Source: an uncultured cyanobacterium
GTDB lineage: Bacteria > Cyanobacteriota > Cyanobacteriia > PCC-6307 > Cyanobiaceae
Length of the DNA stretch: 53,187 nucleotides
Direction: 5' to 3'
Assembly: GCA_903935205.1 (NCBI GenBank)
Contig: CAIZQU010000034.1
Span: forward strand, 1 to 53,187
Shown here: positions 18,801 to 30,800 of the stretch, piece after piece
Layout: every line of letters begins with the position of its first letter
How positions within the stretch are numbered: the first letter of the stretch is position 1
The notes under the pieces: generated by a model
Database searches by the model: none
The model's input: the letters and a program-made list of their open reading frames with translations, nothing else
What the model was told of the DNA's origin: nothing
Translations under genes and position numbers: made by a program

Positions 18801-21800
18801 AGATCGGAGACGGGGAGAATATAGGTATCGTAGAAAAGTGAGTGGTTCTCCGGCGCTTTCGCTTGCCAATAGTAGATGTCATCGATCGATAGCTGTAGCC
18901 CGATGCCATTGGCGCCATTCAGCAGCGGCATCTCGAAAAAGCCGGTGTCGGCGCCATCGATGGAATCGCTGCTGGCGATCTCGAAGTAGGGTGTGAAGGA
19001 GATAAGATCAACCGCGCTTGTGAAATTGTCTCTGTAGGTCTGGTCACCGTTCAGGATGGCGATGCGGCTATCCACCAATTCATAGCTGCCCCGGATTGGC
19101 GTGGTGTTTGAGTCGACCGGGTTTGTATTCCCGTCAAATTTAACGGGATCAATCTTTATGTATTGATTGATTTTGAATAGGTGGCTCCGCGGTGTTGGTG
19201 CGCTGCCTATCAGCAAATCCAGTCCTGTCAATTCCAGTGCGATGCTGGCGATATCAAGGGGCTGGGGGAGCTCGATCGTGAGCATGCTCGCCATTGGGTT
19301 GGCGTCGCCGCCAATCTCCGAGCTGCGATCATTGAACAGATTTTGATGCTTGATTAGCCAGTTGAAGTTATAACCTGCCTCGTCTTGGTAGTTAGGGATG
19401 TAGATGTTGTTGGCGTCGTGGTAGAGGACTGGGCTGGGTAGCCATAGGGCAGAGTAGACATGGCTGGGCGCCTCGCTTTGGTTGGCGGGGGCTATCCATT
19501 CCTGGAGCGGGAAGAGGCTGAAGGCAGGTGCAAAGCCTCTCTGATCATCGCTTCCAAGCACTGGGGAGCGGATGATTACGTTGTTGGCCGACCTGATGGA
19601 TGCCGGGGTTCCTGGTGTTGCAACGTTTGCTTCTTCCCAGCCGAGTGTTGTCGCCTGTGTAGTTGAATTGGGCTCCACGTCCCAGAGTAATTGATTGACT
19701 CTGTTTGATGTGCTGCTGCTGGTACTGACGGTTTGCCTGCGTAGCGGTTCGGGCAGAGGAGCGATGAACGTCTCCTGGTTCACTGTGATCGCGGGCTGGT
19801 CGGCCAGCAACTGAATCAGCCGCTGGTCATTCATCGCTGTGAGCAGACCGAGGTTCAGCTCGAAGCTGGGGAAGAGATTGGTGGGAATCTGGATGTTTTC
19901 AAGGCCGGAAACTGGAATCAGGCCTTTATGGAGTTCTACGGAATTGATCCCTCCCGATCCGATGCCAATGCCGCCGACTTGATTCGCTATGGCCATGCTC
20001 GCGGGCGCCGCCATCGCTGCCGTGCTCGCCGATAGCTCGCCCAGCGCAAGCTCACTGCTGAGCAGCGTGCGGCGGCGCACCAGGGAGGCATCGATCTGGG
20101 CGTCTGTGCTGTCGTCGCGCAGCAGTATCGGGCTGCTGAGGGAGGCGGCGAAGGCCTTCAGCCACGGGTCCAGATTCTGGCCGGGGATGACGCCGACGAC
20201 CGGCTTGCCCTCGGCATCCACGGTGGTGCTGAGGTGGAACAGCTGGGCCAGGAAGTCGCGGCCGGCGGCCAGCAGGGCGTCGTCGTTTGGACTGACGCTG
20301 TTGAACAGCGGCCGGTCGTAAACGATCGGCCCCGTGGGGTTCGGGCCGGTGAGCTCGCTGAGATCGAAGGGGGCCTTGAGCAGATCGCTGCGCGGGTTGT
20401 CGCGCACTGAGATCAGCGCATCGTCAATACCGAGGAAATAGACGTAGCTCGGATCGTGGCGGAAGTTGAGCGGCGTTTGGTTGAAGGCGCCATGGCCCAG
20501 CAACTGCCATTGGTCTTCGTGGTCGAGCAGGAAGAGCTCCAGCGCGGAGCCCGCAGCCTTCTTGGCCAGGGCCACGGCGTCGCTCTGGTTGCTCGGCATC
20601 AGCTCCAGCAGGCCATTGCCGGCGTTGAAGGCGCTGCCATCGAACAGGCTGCGCGGCAGGCGGAACAGGGCATAGGAGGCCTCAAAGCTCCCCCGGCCCA
20701 GTTCGAGCTCCACCAGGGTGTTGAGGTCGAGCCGGTTGTTCGTCTTCTTGGCTGTGGTCAGGGCGGAGCTGCCCGGCAGCTGCGGCTCGAGATCCGCCAG
20801 GAAGGCATCCAGCATCACCAGATCCCGCGGCCGGTCGAACAGGGTGCTGTCGGAGCGCCAGAAGCTCACGGCCTGCTGGTTCGCCACCTGCTCGTAGTCG
20901 ATGCCCTGCCAGGCGCGATTGACGGCGATGTCCATGCCGCTGGCGAGACGGGCCGTGGGGGCGAGGGGATCGCGGTCGCCACTGTTGTGCTCTCCCTGCT
21001 CGCTGTCGAAGTAGCCGAACTGAAGCCGCGTGCCGCTCATGCCGGCGAGCAGGTCCTGGCGGAAGGGGGCCTGGCCGTTGCCCGGCAGCACCAGCAGGCT
21101 GTCCTTCGCGCCGCTCGACACCGCCACATCGGCCAGCCCATCGGCATCCAGGTCACCCCAGGCGGCGCGCAGGATCGCCGTGGCATCCGGCTCCCAGCTG
21201 GCGAGGTCAGCGGCCCAGTGGGCTGGGGTGACGACGCGGAAGCCGAGGCCGCCATCGTTCTCCAGCACCTCCACCACATTGCGCCGCACGAAGTCGCTGC
21301 CTGTGCGCTGGCCGCTGACCAGCAGATCGATCCAGCCATCGCGGTTCCAGTCGCCCCAATCGGCCTGGTGGATCAGATCGAACACCGGCAGATCAAAGCT
21401 GGCGTTGAAACTGCGCCGGCCGCCGGCATCGATGTCGTTGATCAGGATCTGGGCCTCGCCGTTGCCGAGGCTGTCGAAGCCCCAATGCAGCAGGTCGAGG
21501 TCGGTGTCGTTGTCGACGTCGCCCCAGGCCACGCCCCCTTCCCAGCCGCTGGTTTCGGCGGTGAACAGCTCACGGTTGAGCTCGGGCACCAGCAGATCGC
21601 TGCTGCCGAGCACATCGAGCGAGGTGATCGTGACGCCGGTGCGCAGGGCCTCGCTGCCGATCGTGGCGAAGGCGCCACCGTTGAAGCTCCACTCCAGCTT
21701 GATCGCATGGTCGCCGGAGCTGCCGGCCACGGCCGGATCGCGCCAGCGCAGCTCGAGATCCACGGGCCGGTCGGCGCGCAGGCGCAGCTGTTCGGCGGCA

Positions 21801-24800
21801 CTGTCGATCTTCTCGCCATCGACGAACAGTTCCCAGGCATTGGTGCGGTTGTCGTCGGCCGTGACCCGGAAGCGGTAGAAGCCCTCCTCGCCGGGCTGCA
21901 GCTGGCCGCGCCAACGGGCGGAAAGCGCGCCATCCCAGCTGGCGGGAAGTCCCGTGGCGTGGTCGAGATCGCTGCCGCTGGGCAGCAGATAGCCCCAATC
22001 GAAATCGATGCTGGCATCGACCCGGCGCAGGAATCGCTGCTGGAAGTCGGCGCCGAAGTAGTAATCGCCGATCAGGCCATATTGGCGGATGGCGCTGATC
22101 GCACCGGAGCCGCTGCCATCGCCAGCAAAGTAATTCTCGATCGTCAGATCGCGGGCGGGGTTGACCACACCATCGCCATCGAGATCGATGATCAGATCGT
22201 TGTTGCCGCTCCGGCCGCTGCCGTTGCCGCGCACGAAGCCGATGCTGCCCTCCTGCACGCCATCGAGGCTGAGCAGCTGGGGGAGCTCCAGGGTGAGTTC
22301 GTCCTCGGCGCCGCCGAGTCCGCCCTGATCGCGGATCACCGTGCCGCCGGCGGTCATGCGCAGCCAGCCGACGCTGTCGTCGGCGGCGGCGCGGCGATAG
22401 AGCAGCTGATCGGGCATGAAGCCCAGGCGCTCGTATTGCTGCCACTGCACCTCGCCACGCCAGCGGCGTGGATCGGCCCAGAGGCGGAATTTCTCCCAGC
22501 TGATGACCTCGCCATCGAGCTCGATGGGCTGCAGCGAGCGGGGATCGCCGCCGAGGCTGCGGAACGCCTGCTCGAGGGTGAGCAATGGCGTGCGCAAGCT
22601 GTAGCGGTCGTCGCCGGGGCCGCCGACGAGCAGGTCGCGGCCGCCGCCGCCCTCCAGCTGATCGGCGCCTTCACCGCCGTGGATCTGGTCGTGGCCGGTG
22701 CCGCCGTCGAGGACGTCGTCGCCGCGGTCACCGAGCAGTACATCGTGGCCGCTGCCGCCCTGGAGGGTGTTGTGCTGGTTGTCGCCGATCAGCACATCGT
22801 TGAACTCCGAGCCTTCGATGGCTTCGATCTGCGACAGCACGCCGGTGAGCGCTTCGGCCACGGCGCGGCTGCTGAGGTCGGCGGGTTGCTCCGTGGCGAT
22901 CGCCCGCGCAAAGGCGTTGAGCCATTCCGTGAGATCGCCGCTGCGGCCGGCCTCGATCAGGGCGTCGGCGCTGGCGGCGGAGAAGCTGCTGAGCAGCTTG
23001 ACGCGGCTCTCGTCGGCGATGGGCGTGCCCGGCGGTGAGGGGTTGCCGGCGGCGATGGCCTGCTGCTGCACCTGCCACTCGCGCTGCAGCTTCAGGGCCT
23101 GATCGCGCAGCTGGTTGGTGGGCAGCGCCAGCAGCCGGGCCGCGTCGCGGGCCAGGGCCGCCTCGGCCACCGTGCTGCCGGGCAGATCGAAGATGGCGGT
23201 TTGCAGGCGATCGCTATCGCCCCAGCCGTCGCGGCTGGCATAGGCCGACACGGCGGTGGCGATCAGCTTGAGGCTGCCGAGATCGAGCAGCTGGGAGGAG
23301 GCCGCCAGCCGCGCCGCCTCCACCACGCTGAGGCTGGAGCGCGGCGTCACCCCCTGACGCAGCAGGGCGGTTTCGATCGCCTCGCGCACGTCCTGCGGCA
23401 CATCGCGCAGCAGGCCGGTGCGATCCAGACGCACCAGCTGGGCATCCGGATCGGTGGGGATCCAGAGCACCGGATTGGTGGCCGTGATGTCGGCCAGTTC
23501 CGGCAGCAGCGCCGCCTCGCCTTCGCAGAGTTCGGCCAGCAGCTCCCGCAGGCTGGTGAGGGGATCGAAGCGGCGGTAGCCGCGGCTGGCCATCGCCGTG
23601 AGCACCTGCTGCAGCGCCGCGGGCAACTCCCGCAGCGTCGTCGCCGGAGCGAGGGACACGGCATCGCCGCTGCCCGGCAGCACCACCACCGGCTGCTCGC
23701 GCCAGCCGAGATTCACCTCGGCCGGGCCGGCATCCTCGCGGTGGCTGACGGTGTCGAAGCCTTCGCCGCCGATCAGCAGGTCGCGGCCACTGCCGCCGAG
23801 CAGCACATCGTTGTTGAAGCCACCGCGCAGCTCATCGTTGCCGCTGCCCCCCTCCATCCGGTTGGGGCCACGCAGGCCAACGATCAGATCATCGCCTTCC
23901 TGGCCGAGAAGAATATCGAAATACGAATCAACATCGCTGCCATAGAGCACATCGTTGCCCAGGCCGCCGTCGAGGTACACCACCGGCACGGCGCTGGCGG
24001 CGGTGCTGCCGCGCAGGGTGTCGTTGCCATCGCCACCGGTGAGCACCCCGAAGAACTCGGGCAGCCCGGCGAATTGATCCTCGAGCCAGTCGCCCAGCAG
24101 CGAACGACGGAAGGGAATGCGGTAGGCATCGTCCTGGGCAAGCAGATCATTGCCATCGCTGCCGTTGCTGGAGACGATGAAGCGCAACTGGCGCCGGGCC
24201 TGGTCATCGGCGGAGGCGAAGCGGATGCGGCCTTCGTTGAAGCTGGTCTGGAAATGGAGCAGATCCTGATCGATGCCATCAAAGAAGATCAGGGTTTCGG
24301 GGGAGCGCACCCCATCGATGATCGTATTGATGCGCAGCACAGCGCCGCGCAGGCCGAGATTGACGGCGGTATTCTGGTAATCGGTGGGCCTAAACTCCTG
24401 CAGCACATAGCTGTGAGTCACCTCGCGGCCATAGCTGTCGAGGATTGGCTGGCTCAGGAAGCGCTCGGCAGCGCGCTCATTGCCACCCTCATCGGTGGCC
24501 AGCACGCGATCGCGATAGCCGCCGGAGGGCTGGGCGGGATCCTGGGGATCCTTGCGATAGAGGATCTGATCCCAGACGAAGCTGGCATCCTCAGGTAGAT
24601 AGAGCTCAACAGTATCAAGGAAGGGGTTGAAATCGTCGATCACCACAATCGTGCCCTTGGCATTGGCGCCAACCGGCGTGCCGTAGAGATTCTGCTGGCT
24701 ATCACCGATGCGGAACTGGTCTTCCACCGCGCTGCCCTTGAGCACCGCCAGCAGGTCATAGTTCTTGATCTCGCTGATCCGCTCGTCTTCGCTGAACCTC

Positions 24801-27800
24801 GCCACCGCCGCATTGATCTTGAGCGCGGCATCGCTGGCCAGGCCCTGGATCAACGAATTGGCCAGGGAGGTGATGCTGGAGGAGGCGAGCGAGAAACCCG
24901 AACCAGGCGCCGTCCAGGTGGCGGCTCCATCCGCCTGCTCCTGATCGAAGGCGCGGGGATCCCTGGTGAGCAGGGCCGCTTCGTTGCTGGTTTGGGTGTA
25001 TTGCGGTTCGGCGAAAATCCGCTTCATCGCCAGCAGCGTGCCCTCGGCGAGCTGCTGCTTGAAGCTCGCCTGGCTCAGCGGGGCGCCAGCGCCCACGCCC
25101 ACCGCGCCCTGATGCAGGCTGGTATCGGGCTGGGTGTAAGGAAGCTGGTCTTCCAGACCGGCGCGGCGGTGGTCGGTGGCCTGCAGCTCCAGCTCGTACA
25201 GACCGGCGAGCTGCTGAGGTCCGACGCCGGGGCGACTGGGCAGGCGGGTGCCCAGGTTGTCGCTGAGGGAGGGGCTGGAAACGCCGTCGCTGGCCGGGCT
25301 GGTGGGGCTAGATGGCAGGCCCGGCAGGATCGCCGCCAGTTCGCTGGCATCGAAGGCGTAATCGAAGTTGGCCCAGCGCTGGTCGTTCTCGTTGACCACG
25401 AAAAGGGCATTGGCAAACGCCAGACGGTCCGCAAGGGCCACGCCGGCGGTCCCGTTGTCGTTGAGGAGGTTGCGATAGATGATGGTGACCGGATTGCCAC
25501 CGGCTTGGGCTGAATCGGCGAGGTTGTTTTCGCTGTTCGGCAGGGCGAAGAAGTCCTCCCCATTGAGCAGCAGATCCAGGTCTTTGTCGCCGTCGATGTC
25601 GCCACTGCTGATCGTGCCGTTGGCCAGGCCGTAGAGGTTGAGGTCGGTGGCCTTGAGGATCGGCGTGCCGTCGGCGCGCGTCGAGTCGTACAGGAACAGG
25701 TTGGTCTGCGGGATCGCCAGGGTGTTGCCGTCGGCGGCACGACGGGTGGCGGTGCCGAAGCCGATCGTGGCCAGATCGCCATCGCCGTCGTCATCCGCAT
25801 CGAACACATGCAGATCGCCGGCATAGAGGCCAAAGGGCTTCAGCTCGTCATCGCTGAACCGGCCATCGCCATCGGCATCGCTCCAGATCAGCGGCGTGAT
25901 CCCCCGCCAGCCGCCCAGGGCGGCGGGATCTTCCTGCAACAGGGCCAGCAGCGGATCGGCCTGGCGGGGGCTGGGGCTGTCGCTCGTGTTGCCGGCCAGC
26001 AGGATCGACAGGGGCGCCGTGCTGGACCCGGCGACGGCTTCGCGGAAGCCGGTGCGGGGATCGAAGCCCACCCACAGGGCGCTGGCCTGCGCGAGGCTGG
26101 TGCCTCGCTTCACCGCCGTGCCCCGGCTGGTGCTCAGGCCTTCGAGGCTCACCGTGAGGTCGAGATCGAAGCGGAAGCTGCCGGGGGCGGCGTCGGCGCT
26201 GCCGCTGGTGCGCAGCAGCAGCAGCGGCCGCTCCAGCACCGCGCCGGCGATCACCCCATCGGGCCGCTGGATCACGCCCTGCAGCAGCAGGGATTCGTCG
26301 CGGCCGTCGCCATCGCGATCGCCGGCGGCGAGGCGGCGGATCACCACCGTCTCGTCGCTGGCCAGGGGCAGGGTGTCGGGATCGCTGATGTTGAGCTGCA
26401 CCAACTCCCGGGCCTGGGGTGGGCCTGAAAGCAGGTCCAGGCGGGTGATCAGGGCAGTGGACCCGGAGCTGGCTGGCACCTGCTGCAGCTGGGCGGCGAG
26501 CACCGGCTGGCCGTTCGCCAGATCGCTGAGGGCATGGCGCTGACGGATCCATGCCGGCGAGAGGGTCGGCAGGACCCCGCCCGGGGCGGGGCGACGGCCT
26601 CCGGGGCCAGCAAAGATCTCGGAGCCGTCAAAGCGCACCAGCTCAAGGGAGCCATCGCTGCGGCGACTGATCGCCTGTCCATCCCGGCTGAGCTGCAGCA
26701 GGGTGCCGTAGCTCTCGGGCACGATCCATTCCCAGCCGTCAACCAGGAGCCGTTGTGCGCCACCGTTGCGTTCCCGAAGCAGCAGCAGGTTCTCAGCGGC
26801 GCTTACCAGCTCGGGGGAGCTGAGCTGGCGCAGCATCTCCGCTGTCATGTCGGCGGCGCTGACTTCGCTGCGCACCAGAACGGAGCTGCTGGGCTCGCGA
26901 TGCATCAGCTGCCGCAACTTCAGGATCGGTCCTGCGAGTTCCCCTGCGTCGCCGCCACCCTCAATGCCGCTGTCGGTGGACCAAACCGCCAGCACCGGGT
27001 CGGAACCGCCGACCAACAGCTCGCCGATCACCTCAAAGCGATTCGAATCGGCAGGGTCGGGCACGATCAGTTGAAGGCCCCGCGATTGCATCCCGGCGGG
27101 TGTCTGCAACAAGGCCGCCCGATGGTTCTGCCAGAACTCGCCGCTCTGAGGGCTGCTGGAGACGTATCCCTCCGCCGCTTCGCTGCTGTAGAGCCAGGAG
27201 CTGCTGGCGGTGTCCGCGTCGCCACGGCTGCCGACGGCTACCACAACGCCGGAATCGCTGCGGCTGATGCCGTCGGCGTTCAGGTCGGGCACCCTGACCA
27301 CGGCGCCGCTCAGGGCGGCGGCCCGTTGCACGAGCTGATCACTGGCCAGCCATTGTTCCAACTGCTGCAGGCCCGGCAGCGCCACGGTCCAGAGGTCAGC
27401 GCCAGCGCCACCTTCGCCGTAGTAGTCCCGGCTGCGGCCATGGAGGGTGAACCCTGCCGCTGCCTTCGGGCCGCTGGCCGTCAGCAGTCCTTCTACGGAA
27501 AGGCCGCGGAACGAGCCATCCCAGCCTTTCAGGGCGGTGGCTTCGGCTGTCGCCGTCAGCTCGGCGGATGGGCTTTCCCTGGACTGCAGAGCCATGTAGC
27601 CGCCGCTGGCGATCGTGATCGCCAGCTGTCGATCGCCACTGATCGCTACAGGCACGCCAGTGGCGGCGTCCAGCAGTGCCTCCGGAGGGAGCGGCAGCCA
27701 TTGCACCAGCACCCGCGAGGGTCCGTAGTACGAGGGCGTTTCTGCGGCGTCCAGCCCTGCGATCAGTACACCCTCGTCGCTGATGCTCACGGCGTCGACA

Positions 27801-30800
27801 CTGGCGAGGACTGCGTCTTCAGCCAGGCCGATCCGCACTGGCTTGCCGGGTTGGAGACTGCCTGCCGCGTAGGGTGTCAGCTGCAGCCCCACAGGCCTCC
27901 ACAGGTCTCGGTCCTGGTCGTTGAGCGTCTCCTGGAGGGCTTCCAGTTTCCAGATCCATTCGCCTTGGCTCTGCCAGCCGAGCTGCACAACGCTCGGCTG
28001 ATCGCTGCGCGCTTCGGTTGCGAGCAGCCTGAGGTTGGCTGGCTCACTGTGGTCCTCGCCGCTGAGCAGCAGGCTGATGGAGGCGAGGGCATCGCTCTTC
28101 AGGCCTGCGATCAGCTCCTCCGGCCAGGCCCGATCGAGCGTGGTGAGCCAGGGTGGCGGGCTGAATGACCGGGCTGTCTCGATCGTCAGCTGATGGAGGC
28201 GCAGATCGCTGAAACTGTTCGATGGACGCAGGGTCTGCAGCCAAGGGGTATCCCCCAGGTCCACCAGTGCCAACTGCCGCTCGCCCAGCGCCTGATCGAG
28301 CTTCACCTCGACGGCCGTGCTGGCCCCTTTGGCCCAGTGCAGCAGGCGGATGGGGGCCACCTGGTTGGGGCTTGGATTGGCCAGCAGCAGCAGACCGCCT
28401 TCGCGGTCATCGGCCACCGAGATCGTGGTGCGATCGAGCCAGCCGTAGCTGTTGCCTGGAAGGATGCCGTCGTAGCGGAGCGGCTGTAGAACGTCGCTGC
28501 TGTGGTCGCCGGCAGGGAGGCGCCAGATCTGATGATTGGTGGCGGAGTTGTTGTCGTCGCCCTGGCTGGCTATCACCACCAGCTGTTGATCGAGATTCCG
28601 CAATCCCAGCTCCCTGTATCCCTGGGGCCTGGGTTGATCCTGTTCCAGTTTGATCTGGCGGAATCCAGAGTCATCGACAATCATCAGCTTATCTGAATCG
28701 CTGCTGCGCTCCACAAACGCCACCGCGTCTCCGAAGCGCACCATCCCCAGTGCCGAAAGACCTTGGTAGAGGGGAATCGACTGCTCCAGGGTGTGAATGG
28801 CGCTGATCTCGCCGCTGGCTTTCAGCCGCACCAGACGGGTGCCTGAGTAGCCGCTGTCGCCAAAGCTATCCAGCACCAGAAAACCGCCATCAGCCAGAGG
28901 CTGAACGACGTTCTTCAGGCCCCAGTAACTCCAGTAAGGTGTGTTTAGCTTGATCTCGTCGTTCTGTAGGTCGCGGAAGGCCACAGTGCCATCGGCCTGG
29001 AAACTGCCGAGCTGCAGAGTGGGCTCAGCCTTGGAATTCGGAGCCAAGAGCAACAGGCTCACCCGGCCTGCGGCGTCGCTGGCGGGGATCAGATCAATCA
29101 ACCCGCCAATGCTGTTGGTGGTCGACACCTCAAAGCGAGCGATTTCTTCTGCCGCTTCACCGATCTGCTGGGGCAGGCGCAGCAGTTGACGTTGGCTGCG
29201 CCCAGCCTCGTCGTTGCTGATCAGCATCAGGTCTCCCTGGGATCCGGCCGCTTTCAGCCAGGCTGATCCGCTGGTATTCACTGAGGGGCTCAACACTTGT
29301 TCGGGCGGCAGCTCCAGCAACCGCCCGCTGACGCCATCGCGAAGGCGCCAGAGCGTTTGCTGGATCGCACCATTGGCTTCGTCCCAGCGCTGGCTCCACC
29401 AGTAGAGGCTGCTGCCGCTGCTGGCCAGGCTCCCCTGGATCAGGTATTCACCGGCCTTGAGGGCGAGGCTGATGGTCCGCAGGCTGCCGCTGCTGTCGAG
29501 CAGCACCACACTGTTGAAGCCACTGATCGCAGCCCGCACCCGGCCGTCAGAGTCGGCGCTGCCCAGCTCGACCCAGCTGCGCGTGCTGCCGAAGGCGTCG
29601 CTCAAGCCCGCGCCGCTGTTGTTGATCGTCGTGCTGGCGAGGGGGCTGAGCTGACTGGTCAGCTCTCCTTCCGCCTCCAGGTCCGCCAGGGGGAGGGTCA
29701 GCAGCAGAGCACCGTCGACCATCTCCAGCAGGACCTGTTCGGCATGGCTCAGCAGGCCGTTGGCCGAGGCCAGGGTGTTGCGCAGCTCGGCGCTGAGCTC
29801 TGGCATCGCCTTGCTGCCGCCCACCTTGATGGCCCACAGCTGGAGCGCCTCGTCGGCGTCCTGCAGCAAGGCCCAGGCCTGCTCGTCGTTGATCCACCCC
29901 ACGCTCGCCACCTTGACGGCATCCTTCAGCGGCAACTGGGCCAGCACCAGGCCGCGGTTGTCGGTGAGGCTCAGGAGCACCTGCCCGTGGAAGTCCTCGC
30001 CGGCGATCAGGACCCGCTCGCCGAAGGCAGCGGCGCGCCGTTGGTCCACGTTGGCTGTGTGCAGGTCCTGGAGGCGATTGATGGCCCCGGTGCTGAACAC
30101 CGCATCGTTGGCTGTGGCCAGATCCTGCGGCTGAAGTGCGATCACGTCGTCAAAGTTCTCGGGCGTGATCGCGTTGGTCACCGACTTCTGGCGCCAGATT
30201 CCCTGCCAGGTCTCATCAGACCCGTCGGCGCGGCTCAATCGGGGGTAGGAGTCTGGACCGCCCTCCCGATCGCGGCTGGCGAAGACCCAGAGCGGAGCGG
30301 TGGCGTCGATCGGCCAGCCGGTGCTTTCCAGCTCCACGGACTCCCAATCGTTCTGGAGCGGTGAGCCATCCACTTGCTCGGTCCGCTCCGCCGCTGCTGA
30401 GGCCACCAGCTGGATGGGGGCCACGGGGCTGTTCGCCGTGCCGGGATCGAGCCAGAGCCAGTTGCCGAGCAGCAGATCGGGCTCGCGATTGGCGTTCTGG
30501 AAGGTCCACAGCGGCGCCAGGCTGTTGTCGTCCCGCCAGGTGGGCTGACCGTATGGGATCTGCAGATTGAGGGCCGTGGCTGTGCCGCCGACGAGATCCA
30601 CCACCCGCCCGCCCGGCCCCTCGGTCTGAGCCTGCAGGGTGTAACCCCAGGCCTCGAAGCTGAGGTCACCGGCGCCGCCGTCGCGCCAGCCCGCCTGCAG
30701 CAACCGGTGGCTGAGGCTGCCTCCCGCCGACACCAGGGTGAAGCTGGGATTGAGCTGGGCCTTGAGGCCACCGGGATAGCGCCGATCGCGGGAGGGATCG

